Origin: Tiliqua scincoides
Lineage: Eukaryota > Chordata > Lepidosauria > Squamata > Scincidae
Reading direction: 5' to 3'
Length of the DNA: 64,000 nucleotides
Assembly: GCF_035046505.1 (NCBI RefSeq)
Contig: NC_089829.1
Location: 2,092,001 to 2,156,000, forward strand
Below the pieces are notes generated by a model. It saw only the letters and a list, made by a program, of their open reading frames with translations. It did no database searches and was not told the origin of the DNA. The stretch's first letter is position 1. The number at the start of each line of letters is the position of its first letter. This document shows, in pieces, positions 52,126 to 64,000 of the stretch. The position numbers and the translations under genes are program-made.

Positions 52126-55100
52126 AAGCGGAGGGGTCCATTTGTCACCCACTGACACAGATAGGCCCAGGTGCAGCTGCTGGGGAGTGAAGCTTCCGCC
52201 TGGTCAGCCTTCCCCTTTCTGTGCAAAGGATCTCCAAAAGCAGAACTGTTTGCCTGGGAATAGAATCTGAATGGGGGGACACAGCAGGAAAACGGGTTTG
52301 TGGAGCAAACTTTGTGGGGGGGGGGGGCACTTTCCCTGTTTTGGACTCTGGGGGAGGAAGTTGGATCAGGACCATTTGTTTCATGCCAGTAGTGCTCAGT
52401 CACGTGCACTGAACTGCCACAGGGAGAAGTGAGGTGCACACACTGGCACAACTCTTCTTGTGAAGGGCTATAGTCATTCTCACCCTCACCCAGCTCTTCA
52501 CCCAACCCAACACGTTTCTGGAGTGGCTCTTCAGCCTGCTCAATGGTGCTAGTGCTTCCCCTCCCCCTGGAGTCTTGTGCTGAGGAAGAAGTTCAGAGGG
52601 TTTGCCAGAGTCAAAGAGTGCAGCTTGACTGAGCACTGCCAGCAGGCCAATGGCACGCAGCTGCCAGCTCACCCAAGGGCGGGGGGGGGGGGTGAGCTAA
52701 AGCCCTCCACTTGTCTTGCAAAGGCATCCCAGTCCAGGACATTCTCACTAAGTGACATCACGCTGCTGGTGATAAACATGGTTGTGCGCCAGCCCTGCAC
52801 TGCCAGCAGTCTGAAAGGGGCTGGCAGAGTCACAGCCCTCCCTCCTCACAGTTCATCGGGTGCAGGCTGTGCTCAACAAAACAGTCTCTCTCCCCCCATC
52901 AGCTGATGATATCAGCTTCCCTGTTGGGAATCCTGCCCCTCCCCCCCCATTGCAGCCAAGGTTGCAGAACTTGCCAGGAGTCAACCCACAGAGCTATGAA
53001 TAGCCCTCCTGGCTAGAGATGACTCAGCATGCACAGTGGGTCCCTGGAGAGCTCCTCGACAGTGAGGATGGGCTCTGAGGCTCCCCATGCTGTGCTGGAT
53101 CCTTGCAGGTAAGGGGGGCCCTGGGCAACCCTTAGGAAAGAAGAGCCTTGCCAGGAGTGAGGCTGCTGCACCCAGGGGAAGGGCCTCTTTTCAGGCTGCT
53201 CTGTACACTGAGGGGTTTCCCCACCCGCTGTCACCTGCTCCCTGACAGGGGTCCAAGAAGATGCCCCCTTGTGTCCACCCAATCCTCACCAGAATCCTCT
53301 GGAAATGCAGAGAGGCAGAGAGGGAGTCTGGACAGGACATGGGGGAGCAGCAGAGTCCTGCTCGCTGGCGGGGGTAGAGGGAGTTTGCATGGGCCTGCTT
53401 TTGTGGGTTCCAATCAGTTTGTGCAGGAAGGAAGGCCGGTATTCTGCATAGTGGCAGAGGTTGAACCAGGAGGGCTTTCCAGAAGGATAACTGGGTCCTT
53501 CTGAGGACAGGGTGACCTTGCAGTGTGTGCCACAGGCCTGCAGTGCATCCAGAGAACACGCTTGCCATAAAATGATTTGCCTTGCCTATAAAGAGGACTG
53601 AAGCTGGGTGAGAGTGACTTAGGGCAAAAGTCAGGAGACCATAAACAACACCCACTGGCTCCAGGGAAGAGGGCACTTCCTCCTCTGGTCCCAAGCAGAG
53701 GAAGGCTCTTGCTGCTGCCCCACTCCCGGGAGTGGTTGAAGATCATGGCCCCAATCCTGCTCCTGCAGAGTGAGCTGCTGCCTGCCTGAGGGTCCCTTTC
53801 ACTAGGGTGTAGGAGAGGGGAGAAAGGAGGTAATTTGTACCTGGGCCCAGGGTCAAAAGGGGGGCCCAGGAGCCAAAGGAGGGGGCCCAGAAATTTCCTG
53901 GGATCTGACATTTTCCTATCTACTCAGACTTGTTGCCTTTACGGAATGCTGGGGACACTACTATGGCTGGGGATGCTGGGGACACTACTGATGCCACCTG
54001 GGGGTGGGTAGACCTGGGCTCCAGACATTTCCAGCTTTCTCTACCCTCCCTTCACCCTGCTTCACCCCTCCCTGCCCCTATTCTGCTCGCCCATCACTAC
54101 CCTCTGCCGCTCTGTTTCACCCCTCCCCCTTTGCAAAGGGGCTCAAAAGAAACTTTGTACCCCCTGATAAAATTCCTCTCAGAGGCCCTGCCTTTCACCA
54201 CCCTGACTACAAGGCACTGACTTAAAAACAAAACTCATGGTCTGGTCCAGCATCCTGTGACGGCAGTTGCCAGGCCTGGTGGCGGAGTATTCCACGGCCT
54301 ATGGCCAAGGTATGAAAAGGTGGCAGCCTACAATGGTTTGATGCAGCAGGACATGTACTGGGTGGGGAGCTCAGGGAGGCTCGAGAGCAGGGGTGTGTGT
54401 TCCCTGTCAACAGCACTGGAGAGCAGGGCTAAGCTCCCCAATGTCTAGGACACCTCGGAAGGTGAGGCCCTCTTTCCCCCCTCCCTGGAAGACCACTTGC
54501 AGTACTGCTGCTTGGATTAGGCAGCTGGATTTGGAGGCTGTGCACAGGAGCTGGGTCAGGCAAAGGGTAACAAGGTGCACTGTGTCCTCTTCCACTGTGG
54601 TGCTCTGGGAAAAGGACAGGGTGCTAACTTCATGGGCCAGGATGCTCCTTGACATATCTGCTGGCAAAGACTCAGCCCAGCTGGCCCCAGAGCCCTGCTG
54701 CAAAGCACTCAGCCCCTGCAGGGACCCCTGAATAGAAGCTGAGAAGGAAAGCGTGCATGGAGGGTGAGGGAGGCCACTCTGTGAGCCGGTGCTGGACCTG
54801 ACCTGGCCACCAAGCTATCTATAGCTCTCCCCACTTGTCCTAGGAGACAGACAAGAAGGCTTTGCCTGACAGGATCCCTGGCAAGAGTCCACAACCATGG
54901 GATGCCTGCTGCTGCTGGGGTCTGTCCTGGGGTTCAGAAGCAGCACAGGTTGAGGCTCTTGGGTGTGAGCATAGTGCTGAGTGCTTGTGGATAGTGTGAG
55001 AGAAGGCGGAGAGAGCAGGTACATGCAGCCCAGTTAGGGATAAAGGCAGGTGTCCAGTAGTGCCCAGACCAGGTGCCACCTGATCCCAGCACCATTTGTC

Positions 55101-55249
55101 ACAGCAGCTGTTCAGAAGGCAATGGCAGCACCTAGCACCCATCTGTGGTAGACTGCCCCTGAGCCTGGAAGTTCCACGCAGCGTCATGACTAGTAGCCAA
55201 GAGAGACCCTTTCATCACTTTAGATATATATATCACTTTAGATATACCC
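52126..55249. other. Intergenic, no gene recognised
   Basis: Unique-looking sequence with poly-G runs near 52,315 and 52,680. No exon, RNA gene or named repeat was identified. Confidence 0.35.
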
Positions 55250-56117
55250 TATCAAAACTTTAGATATAGGCTGATGGGTTCTGAGCTGTCTGTGACAGAT
55301 CAGGAGAGAGATCTTGGGGTGGTGGTGGACAGGTCGATGAAAGTGTCGACCCAATGTGCGGCGGCAGTGAAGAAGGCCAATTCTATGCTTGGGATCATTA
55401 GGAAGGGTATTGAGAACAAAACGGCTAATATTATAATGCCGTTGTACAAATCGATGGTAAGGCCACACCTGGAGTATTGTGTCCAGTTCTGGTCGCCGCA
55501 TCTCAAAAAAGACATCGTGGAAATGGAAAAGGTGCAAAAGAGAGCGACTAAGCTGATTACGGGGCTGGGGCACCTTCCTTATGAGGAAAGGCTACGGCGT
55601 TTGGGCCTCTTCAGCCTAGAAAAGAGACGCTTGAGGGGGGACATGCTTGAGACATACAAAATTATGCAGGGGATGGACAGAGTGGATAGGGAGATGCTCT
55701 TTACACTCTCACATAATACCAGAACCAGGGGACATCCACTAAAATTGAGTGTTGGGCGGGTTAGGACAGACAAAAGAAAATATTTCTTTACTCAGCACGT
55801 GGTCAGTCTGTGGAACTCCTTGCCACAGGATGTGGTGCTGGCGTCTAGCCTAGACGCCTTTAAAAGGGGATTGGACGAGTTTCTGGAGGAAAAATCCATT
55901 ATGGGGTACAAGCCATGATGTGTATGCGCAACCTCCTGATTTTAGAAACGGGTTATGTCAGAAGGCCAGATGCAAGGGAGGGCACCAGGATGAGGTCTCT
56001 TGTTATCTGGTGTGCTCCCTGGGGCATTTGGTGGGCCGCTGTGAGATACAGGAAGCTGGACTAGATGGGCCTATGGCCTGATCCAGTGGGGTTGTTCTTA
56101 TGTTCTTATGTTCTTAT
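55250..56117 (+). mobile_element. CR1 LINE 3' portion, young copy
   Basis: The frame 55,274-55,918 is open for 214 codons (GSELSVTDQERDLGVV ... EEKSIMGYKP). The 3' UTR ends 'gttcttatgttcttatgttc', three copies of the 8-bp terminal repeat. It is nearly identical to the 57,728 copy. Confidence 0.93.
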
Positions 56118-57727
56118 CACCTCCTCCTCCTCCTCCCAGCCAGTGGCTCATCTGAATTTTGGATGAGGGGCTGGCCCCCCAGCGTGGTTGCCCAGCTCAG
56201 CCAAGTGTGCTTTCAGTGCTGGGGTTCAACCATGGCTTGGAATGCACTGCAGTATATAGAGCAATTGTGCCACATAGAAAGGGTGGGGTGATGGTTCCCC
56301 AAAGGTGTGCCAAGATCCCCTTCCTCTCCCCAGAGCAGCCACAGTCCAGGACCGAGGAGCGCAGTCATGGGGGGGGGGAAGCGCAGCTGGCACTGCCAGC
56401 CCCAACCCTGTCTTTCTGGGCTGCTGCTGCCACCTGCTGACAAAGGGGCGCATGGCACCAGCCAGTCATGCAGGATGAGGGGAGGGGAGGTGTGCAGCAA
56501 TCCTCTTTGGCAGGCAATGCATATGCGGAGCGGTGGAGGGGCCGCCGCAAATCCAAGAACAGTGGAGTCACTGGGGGATGTGGGCTGCACCTGGCACAGC
56601 GGGGTGACACCACTACTGGCCAAAATTGTCAAAATTTTGGTTTTTTCAAACAATATCATCATGTTATATATCATTCAATGTGAAATTGCATGCAGAATGC
56701 AATGAAACATACCATGTTGAAATACCTCTATTCTATCAAAAGTTATAACCAAAAAAACCAGTAGCGGTAGGGCGATGATATGTCAACATGCCCACTGCCT
56801 GGGGTATTGACCTGCCCACACTGCATGGGAGGTGGTCCATCATGGTGGTGACACGCTGGCCTCCCGTACTGGGTGATGCAAACCCTAGTGAAGCCACTGC
56901 CCAGGAAGACTGCTTGGAGACATCTTCCTGGGAGGAGTGATGAACGCAGAGATGGTGTATCCTTCTCCTCCAGAGCCAAGGCGCGGTGGGGGGCTGGTGG
57001 GAACTCCCAAGACCCCCAACTGTGGAGCTTTGCCTGGCGCTGCCTTTTCCTCATCTTGGGAATGAAGGTGCCCCCCCCGCCCCTTGCCTGCTTCTCCTCC
57101 AAGATCAGGGGCTGAGCTGTGGAGGTGGGGGAGGGGATGTTGAAATGTTCAGTCCTCTCTCTCCTCCTGGGCACCTGCAGTCCTGTGGTTGGGATACCTT
57201 CCTTCCAAAAGCTGCTGCTTTGCTCCCACCAGCCCCCTTCAGGACCTTCTACTCCAACATGAGACCCGCAGGCAGAGCGCTTTCTGCCTTGCCCCAGTGA
57301 TAGTTAGGCTCTCCCAGCACCACCCTTTCAGCAGTGCTGCTTCTGCCAAGGCACTGGGACAGAGAGATGGAAGGAGGTCTCAGAAGGCAAGGAACACTAC
57401 AGGGGAAGGGGCTGACTAAGAGAAGTGAGAGGGAGACACTGCCAAGGAGCTGGGAGAGTCCAGTAATCACATGGGCTGCCCTTTCAGCAGTGCCATTTCT
57501 GCTGAGGTCACTTCATAGAGCACCTCTCTGCTGCTTTGCAATGAAGTGATGCTGCTGAAAGGATGGCCTGTGTGATCATTGGGCTCTCTCATATCTTGAA
57601 AATATGATTAAGATTTCCATGTTTTCTGCCATTTGCAGTTAATGAATTCCTGAGAACAAAGTGCTTAGTTTGTAGTGCTTTGACCTGTAGTGCTTTGACC
57701 ACAAAGTACTTTGACCTGTAGACATTA
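56118..57727. other. Intergenic; one unclassified repeat inside
   Basis: The stretch 56,580-56,905 ('gacaccactactggccaaaa', 'accagtagcggtagggcgat', 'tgatgcaaaccctagtgaag') has the look of a dispersed repeat, but I cannot assign it. The rest shows no recognisable gene. Confidence 0.35.
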
Positions 57728-58993
57728 TATATCTGGACTTTCAGAAGGCATTCGACGTGGTCCCTCACCAAAGGCTACTGAAAAAACTCCACAGTCAGGG
57801 AATTAGAGGACAGGTCCTCTCATGGATTGAGAACTGGTTGAAGGCCAGGAAACAGAGAGTGGGTGTCAATGGGCAATTTTCACAATGGAGAGAGGTGAAA
57901 AGCGGTGTGCCCCAAGGATCTGTCCTGGGACCTGTGCTTTTCAACCTCTTCATGACCTGGAGAAAGGGTTAAGCAGTGAGGTGGCAAAGTTTGCAGACGA
58001 TACCAAACTTTTCCGAGTGGTGAAGACCAGAAGTGATTGTGAGGAGCTCCAGAAGGATCTCTCCAGACTGGCAGAATGGGCAGCAAAATGGCAGGTGCGC
58101 TTCAATGTCAGTAAGTGTAAAGTCATGCACATTGGGGCAAAAAATCAAAACTTCACATATAGGCTGATGGGTTCTGAGCTGTCTGTGACAGATCAGGAGA
58201 GAGATCTTGGGGTGGTGGTGGACAAGTCGATGAAAGTGTCGACCCAATGTGCGGCGGCAGTGAAGAAGGCCAATTCTATGCTTGGGATCATTAGGAAGGG
58301 TATTGAGAACAAAACGGCTAGTATTATAATGCCGTTGTACAAATCTATGGTAAGGCCACACCTGGAGTATTGTGTCCAGTTCTGGTCGCTGCATCTCAAA
58401 AAGGATATAGTGGAAATGGAAAAGGTGCAGAAGAGAGCGACTAAGATGATTGCTGGGCTGGGGCACCTTCCTTATGAGGAAAGGCTACGGCGTTTGGGCC
58501 TCTTCAGCCTAGAAAAGAGGCGCCTGAGGGGGGACATGATTGAGACATACAAAATTATGCAGGGGATGGACAGAGTGGATAGAGAGATGCTCTTTACACT
58601 CTCAAATAACACCAGAACCAGGGGACATCTGCTAAAATTGAGTGTTGGGAGAGTTAGAACAGACAAAAGAAAATATTTCTTTAGTCAGCGTGTGGTTGGT
58701 CTGTGGAACTCCTTGCCACAGGATGTGGTGACGGCATCTGGCCTGGATGCCTTTAAAAGGGGATTGGACAAGTTTCTGGAGGAAAAATCCATTACGGGTT
58801 ACAAGCCATGATGTGCGTGTGCAACCTCCTGATTTTAGAAATGGGCTATGTCAGATGCAAGGGAGGGCACCAGGATGCAGGGCTCTTGTTATCTGGTGTG
58901 CTCCCTGGGGCATTTGGTGGGCCACTGTGAGATACAGGAAGCTGGACTAGATGGGCCTATGGCCTGATCCAGTGGGGCTGTTCTTATGTTCTA
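57728..58993 (+). mobile_element. CR1 LINE, longest copy, from reverse transcriptase to 3' end
   Basis: It begins in the reverse-transcriptase fingers/palm ([39 protein letters not shown]), shows FADDTKLFRVVKT with the catalytic Y/FADD motif, and ends with the 3' UTR and 'ggggctgttcttatgttc'. A frame of 308 codons (57,885-58,811) is open over most of its length; a small deletion removes part of the region after LFNLF. Confidence 0.93.
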
Positions 58994-59107
58994 GTTTAGG
59001 CCATTATCTGACTAATGGTGTCACTTCCTGCTCAAGATGTCACTTCTGCCCCCAGCAGCACCATGAATGGTATTTGACCCACTATATGAAATGAGTTTGA
59101 TGCCCCT
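58994..59107. mobile_element. hAT-type right-end fragment
   Basis: It ends 'gaaatgagtttgatgcccctg', whose reverse complement begins CAGGGGCATCAAACTC, a familiar hAT terminus. The preceding 'gatgtcacttctg' phrase is like those in other hAT copies here. Confidence 0.4.
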
Positions 59108-59298
59108 GGTCTAAGCCTCCTTTTGTGCTGTGTTTAGGAGGAGAAAAGCAAGTGTGCGAGCCTGGCACCACATAAGGAGGGGGGCCTGGTTTGCAGGAGA
59201 CGACGCTGGCCAGAGACCCAAAGCCTGATGGGGGTGAAGGAGCACTCCCCTCCCTGCCCCAAGAAAACCACCTGGACTCAGGGCTCAGCTTCTGAGAT

Positions 59299-59304
59299 TT
59301 TATT
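59299..59304 (-). other. CELA3B: CELA3 poly(A) signal
   Basis: AATAAA on the minus strand, 38 bp past the stop codon. The short 3' UTR is usual for pancreatic protease genes. Confidence 0.85.
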
Positions 59305-59341
59305 CTGGACCTCCTCCCAAGTCTGCTCAGGCCATCCTCAG

Positions 59342-62300
59342 TCAGGCATGTTTTGCGATGGTCTGAAAGCGGAGCAAAAGGAGAGTGGCGTTTGGTCCTT
59401 CAGCAGCAGTGCTGGCACTGTGCAGGCATCACCCTCTCCGCTCACCCTCCCTGCCCTGGCCCCAGGCATGCCTTTCCTGACCAGAGCAGCAAGCAGACAA
59501 GGAGAGGCTACTCACTTCCTGGATCCAGGACTCGAAGGCGGAGACACGGGTGAAGACGGTAGGCTTCTTCAGGGCATTGCACCCCAGTGAGGAGACAAAG
59601 CTGGCGATCCCATGGACCTCCCACTGCCCATTCTCAGCCTGGCAGTTCAAGGGTCCACCAGAGTCACCCTGGAAGCAAGAGCCATCCAGGAAATGCTGTG
59701 AGGGGGCCACTCAGAGAGAACAGCTGGACCTGGTTGCCTGGGGTGGCATAGGCACCACCCCTAGAGCCCACAGCGATGGGGGGAGGCCCAACCTAGCCTT
59801 GTGTTCACCACAGGCAGCAACTGTGTACAGCACCACAGGGGGGCGTTCTGTGGTCTGTGTTGGTTGGAGAGAAGCAGATTTCCCCACCACCCCAGGGGGG
59901 CTGGTCCCGAATGGCCAGGTAGAGGACACTGTCGCCTGGGGCTCTCTTCCCGGTACAGTTGACAACCCATCCTCCTCGACCTCCACAACGGAACTTGCCA
60001 GCAAACCAGCGGGGAGGGGCAGAGCAGGCTGGCCTTCAGTCTCTGCGCACAGACAGGCCCGGACTAGTGGCGCTGCTGGCCTCACTGCCCTCTGTATCTG
60101 GAAGGGTTTGAGGGCAGCACCACCCCTGGGGCTCAGTGAAGGAGGCCACATGCCTGTCTTCTCCAGATACAGACAAGGGCACTGGTGGGAACACCTCGTG
60201 GCACTGAAGCTGTTCCAGGCAGGCCTCCTCCTCGGATCCCCACCCCTCCAACTTACATTGCAGCCGGCCTTGACGTCCCCACCCGCGCAGACCATCTCCT
60301 TCCTGATGACGCCTCCCCACCAGTCAGGTTGGTTGCAGTGCTCCTGGTCCACCACCGGCAGCAGCGCCTGCTGCAGCTTGTCGGGCAGGGGGCCGTTGGC
60401 TGTGGAGGGGGAGGGTCATGGATGGCACAGCAGGCCCTGCCCAGCGCAGTGGCTCCAAAAAACCCCTCCCAAAGGGTTCCTGTCAAGAGCCACAGGAGGG
60501 TTGACTGGCCCTGGTACCGGGAGGGCCTCACAGGGGCCATGCCCTCAGCTTCTGCTGCCAGCCGTCCCCCGGCCAGCAGTGTAAGCTGCAGATGACCTGG
60601 ACAGGCTCAACAGCCTCTTGGCCTCTCTGCAGGGGGTGGCAGGCTGGTCTCCCCAGGACAGAAGGAAGCCTCCCTGCTGCTTGGTGGTGAGAGCTCTCCA
60701 GCCCCAGTCAGGAGACGGAGGCACATGGCGGGGCAGGGGCCTTGAGAAACTCCCTTTTACAACCAGAGCCTTGTTGGAGTTTGCTTCTTCATCTCCTCCA
60801 AGCTTTGGGTACGAGCAGAGTGACTTTTGGACAGAAGATGTGGCTCTGCAGTGCCCCCCGGCTCCCCCTTAAGCGCTGGTGCACTTTGATCCAAGGATCA
60901 GCTGATCGCATCACAGGCATTCCTCAGGACAGTGGGGCTTGTGCACAACAGGGACACACTTATGCACACTTGCACCCTGCTGCCCCCACCGCATCACCTA
61001 CTGTAGAGGCGCCCCCAGCCGCTGATATAGCAGGGGTACTCGTTGGGCAGGATGTCCCCTGCCGGTGGGAGGCAAGCCAGCTGCACCTTGTCACTCAGCT
61101 CCGCGCTGCGGGACAGCTTCAGCAGGGCAATGTCGTTGCTAGGGTGTAACAGGACAGGCAGTCACGGGGGGGGGGACTTTCTAGGGTCCAGCTCCCTCTG
61201 CTCTCCCTCGCTCAGGGTGTCTCAAACAGTGTGGCATAGTGCTTAGACTGCCATCACAGGCTGAAGTTCAAATCCCCATACAGTCAAGGTGAAGCTCACT
61301 GGGAGGTCCTAGGCCCACGCTGCCCCCCTCTAATGTACCTTGCAGGGTTGTTGTGAGAACAAAAGTGGAGTGTGCATGCCGTCTTCAGCTCCTTGCAGGA
61401 AGTGCAGTTGTCATGTCATTGCTTTTAGCAGCAGGTTAGCATCACCTCAGAGATGGTAGTCATGCTTTTAGCCACTGGGGTGCAGTCCCACAGTCAGTCA
61501 CTGGGCCTCTGTCAGCACCTACTGACTGTTCTGCCTCCCAGAAGAACAGCTGGACTGAGCTGCCCGACATCCAGGGGGAGGGGAGGCCCCCTCTCAGAAA
61601 CATGCAGCCCAGAGGGTGTCCTGGCACCTCAGCCCTCCATCTCTCCCAGAAGCCATGAACAGCGGTTGGGCTGCAGCCATATGTGTGGGGGGCTGCCATT
61701 GACTTACCCGAAGGCAGGGAAGAGGGAGATCCAGCGGGGGTGCACAAAGATGTCTTCAGGGTTCACAGGGATGCGCTGCTCAGAGCCCTCCTCCTGGCTC
61801 ATGTCATACTCGCCCAGCACCACCTCATAACGGCGGGACTTGCTGGAAGGGAAGCCCCCCCCCCGGCAGGGTCACACAACGGGGCTGCACTGGGCTGGAG
61901 CCCCCTGAGTGGTGGGGACTGGCTGCCTGGCAAGCCCTCCCCTCCCCTCATCCTCCTCACCAACCCTCAGTGTGGGAGGGAAGGGCCTGGTGTGTAGTGT
62001 GCACCTTGATGGATGGATCAGGCTGTCGACCAGAAGCTTTGAAAAAGCAAAGTGCCAGGCAGGCAAAAGACTTTGGAGGGAGAAGAAGCCAGAGAGCCAG
62101 GCCTGTTCAGTCACTGGCCAGAGGAAACGAGTCAAAGGCCACATAGACAGGAGGCCACCCGGGAGATGTGGGAGTACTCCCAAGGTGCAGATCCCCCCTG
62201 CCCCCCTCTGGAGACACCCTGCCTTCAGCCTGGCTGCATGAGGGCAGGGGCAGCTTACGAGATGCAATGGGCAGCAGTCATAACCCAGTCGGGGGCGATG

Positions 62301-63851
62301 AGGGAGCCCCCGCAGGTGTGGTAGAAGACCCCATCCTTCTCATACTGCAGGGAAATCTGGAAAGAGGCAAGAGAGTGGGCGGCTATCAGAGCCTGGGGCA
62401 GCAGAGCCCCACATCTGGGGGCCCACAGTAAGCCTGGGGAGCCCACAGCTGATGCAAACTTCTCACCAGCCTGCTTGGGCCCATGTGCTGGCAGCCTTGG
62501 CAGGCCACAGGGAGGGGAAAGGGCCCCCAAAATCTCCAGATGTCACACGCAGGAGGCACCCAGAGGTGCTGGCACCAGTTGGACAAGCCCATGGTGCTAG
62601 TGGGAGCTGAGAAATGGGGGTAGGAGATGGATGAAGAAGCCACACAGACCTCTCCCTCTTGGCTGGGGGAAAGGGTGATAGGCAAATGTGGAGCCTTCCC
62701 TGGGAAGAGGGCCAGGACTGGGGGGAGGAAACATGGTGTCACCAGAGGGCAATGGGGGCCTCCACAAGAGGTGTAGAGCAGATGGGACAGACGTTGGCCC
62801 CTCTCATGTGCACCTGCCTTGCAGTGCTGGGGCTAGGATGGCAAGTCCTGCCCAGGGGAGGGCCAGGACCCTCAGCTGGGATGGGGCTCCTTGCTGCCTC
62901 CTGGGGTGGAGCAAGGCCAGAGTCTGTCTCAGGGCCCATACTCCCCTGAGGGCTGAGGAGGGCTGGGTGCTCACCTGCCAAGGCCAGCTGTAGGGGATGG
63001 CCTCCTCACCGTTCACCACCCTGGCGTTGGGGGAGTGGACAGGCCGGCCACACCCAGAGGCTACGGAGAAGAGAGTAGAGGAGGGTCGACATGCCTGGAG
63101 GGCTGGGGCTCCAGAAGCAGGGGCAGGTGCTGATGCCAGGGAGGCAGCAGGCTTCACCCTTTCAGTGCAGACGGAAGGTTGCACACACACCTCTCCCAGC
63201 TCTGCCCTCCTCCCAGCAAGGAGAGCAACACAGGGCCAGCAATGGGCACACCACCCTTGGTGGAGCTGTCTCCTCAGAGGACAAGCCAAGCTTTTGTCTC
63301 AAGCCAAGGGAGAGCTTGCCCTGATGGGAAGACAATGGCTACCTTGTGATTGGTGCCTCCCTCCCCCCAGTGGAAGTGCTCCTTGGTCCAGGCCTGGTCT
63401 CCTCCAGCACTCCCAGCTCTGCTCCCCTGCAGTGAACCTGACTGGGTGGGGGTGCAGGGTCATCATCACACTTGCACATGTGCAGGTGATCATGAAAGGC
63501 ACTAGGTGTGAGCAAGCCCAGAAGCTGGGAAGGGAAGGATGACTTAGGTCAGCTCTGGTTTCAGGGCAGCACCAGTTCCCCATTGGCCTTAAACAACACA
63601 TCTGCCTGAGGTGCCCCTGCCCAGGGCTGGAGCTGCCCTGGTGCTGGTCAGGAGGACTTTCTCTCTCATTCTTGGCAATGCCTCCAAAGGAGCACGGCTG
63701 GCTGTCTGGCTGGGGCCCTGTCCCATCAGAGCTGCTCTCCAGGTCACTCTAGTGCTCTACCATGTTGCTCTAGTGCTCTCTGGGGGGGGGGGGGGAGAAA
63801 CTGTTGCTCACCACCAGCCACCAGCAGAACAGGGATCAGTAGCTCCAACAT
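59342..63851 (-). CDS. CELA3B: Chymotrypsin-like elastase 3 (CELA3 type), eight exons, complete
   Basis: Exons on minus: 63851-63812, 63060-62975, 62356-62259, 61842-61708, 61138-61002, 60399-60257, 59668-59516 and 59362-59342. All junctions are AG/GT and in phase; 813 nt, 270 residues, equal to human CELA3[18 protein letters not shown] is the signal peptide; [11 protein letters not shown] the propeptide; activation falls after R27 (R|VVNGEEA). The catalytic triad is H72 (TAAHC), D122 (NDIALLKL) and S216 (GDSGGP). CELA3 rather than CELA2 is indicated by [47 protein letters not shown] and the ending TIAKHA. It is a secreted pancreatic zymogen that, once cleaved by trypsin, digests proteins. 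Unlike the human proteins it has C17 and C142. Human has two copies, so the A/B letter is arbitrary. Confidence 0.96.
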
Positions 63852-63885
63852 TGTGAGCGAGGCAGCTTACAGGGACTGCAGAGCC

Positions 63886-63891
63886 TTTATA
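63886..63891 (-). promoter_or_regulatory. CELA3B: TATA box of the elastase gene
   Basis: CTATAAAGG on the minus strand, 35 bp upstream of the start codon, implying a 5' UTR of only about 5-15 nt. An E-box CACCTG (CAGGTG on plus, 63,944-63,949) lies upstream, as expected for a PTF1-driven acinar gene, but no convincing second PTF1 half-site was seen. Confidence 0.8.
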
Positions 63892-64000
63892 GCCCCCTTT
63901 ATCAAGAGCAGCAGGACACCGAGGGAGGGGATTGCCTCAGACACAGGTGCTGCACCCTCCTATCACCTAGCAGTGAAGGCCACTCTAGGGGCTCAGGCAT

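Noticed and set aside
59342-63851. Identification of the elastase as CELA2
   Set aside because: Diagnostic segments ([38 protein letters not shown] end) fit CELA3; CELA2 has VSLQYSSNGKWYHT-type and SFGS segments.

Overview
The window looks like nuclear DNA from a squamate reptile (lizard or gecko grade; I cannot fix the species). The evidence is spliced vertebrate genes with GT-AG introns, CpG-island promoters, many 5'-truncated CR1 LINEs whose 3' ends carry TTCTTATG or ATTCTATG repeats, hAT and Harbinger-like DNA elements, a short palindromic repeat that I know from squamate genomes, and a Ty1/copia fossil. Gene density, GC content and short introns suggest a microchromosome-like region.

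Five host genes can be read. SPEN (minus) contributes only its first coding exon (621-703), inside a CpG island with NRF1-type sites. FBLIM1/migfilin (minus) is complete from its start codon at 26,850 to its stop at 22,312: seven coding exons, all phases compatible, 324 residues. SVBP (plus, 34,251-34,769) has two exons separated by a 261-bp intron and encodes 85 residues. A TMEM269-like gene (minus, first ATG 44,012) can be followed through five exons to 38,103; it carries a perfect CDP-alcohol phosphotransferase signature, and its last exon is not settled. A pancreatic elastase of the CELA3 type (minus, 63,851 to 59,342) is complete in eight exons and 270 residues, with a TATA box and a poly(A) signal.

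Layout: 1-1,500 SPEN intron 1, exon and promoter; 2.3-5.1 kb old DNA elements; 5.5-7.05 kb an orphan CpG island; 7.3-19.6 kb a dense stack of nested repeats (CR1, hAT, other DNA transposons, a copia fragment); 20.37-20.53 kb a near-identical copy of part of the FBLIM1 LIM2 exon; 22.3-26.9 kb FBLIM1; 27.6-28.1 kb a solo copia LTR; 29.0-30.1 kb a CpG island, probably the FBLIM1 promoter; 30.1-33.4 kb repeats; 33.5-34.8 kb SVBP; 36.5-37.0 kb a MITE split by a CR1; 37-45.4 kb TMEM269 and its CpG island; 46-59 kb repeats and unannotated intergenic DNA; 59.3-63.9 kb the elastase.

The genes do not form one pathway. FBLIM1 is a cytoskeletal adaptor, SPEN a transcriptional corepressor, SVBP a vasohibin partner in tubulin detyrosination, TMEM269 a probable membrane lipid enzyme, and CELA3 a secreted digestive protease. 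FBLIM1 followed by SPEN on one strand matches human 1p36.13; the SVBP-TMEM269 pair and the CELA3 gene lie at other 1p positions in human. I found no evidence for a wholly new system. The strongest unusual points are the recent partial exon duplication, the intact enzyme motif in the TMEM269-like protein, the disulfide pattern of the elastase, and the internal initiator-tRNA primer site of the copia fossil.
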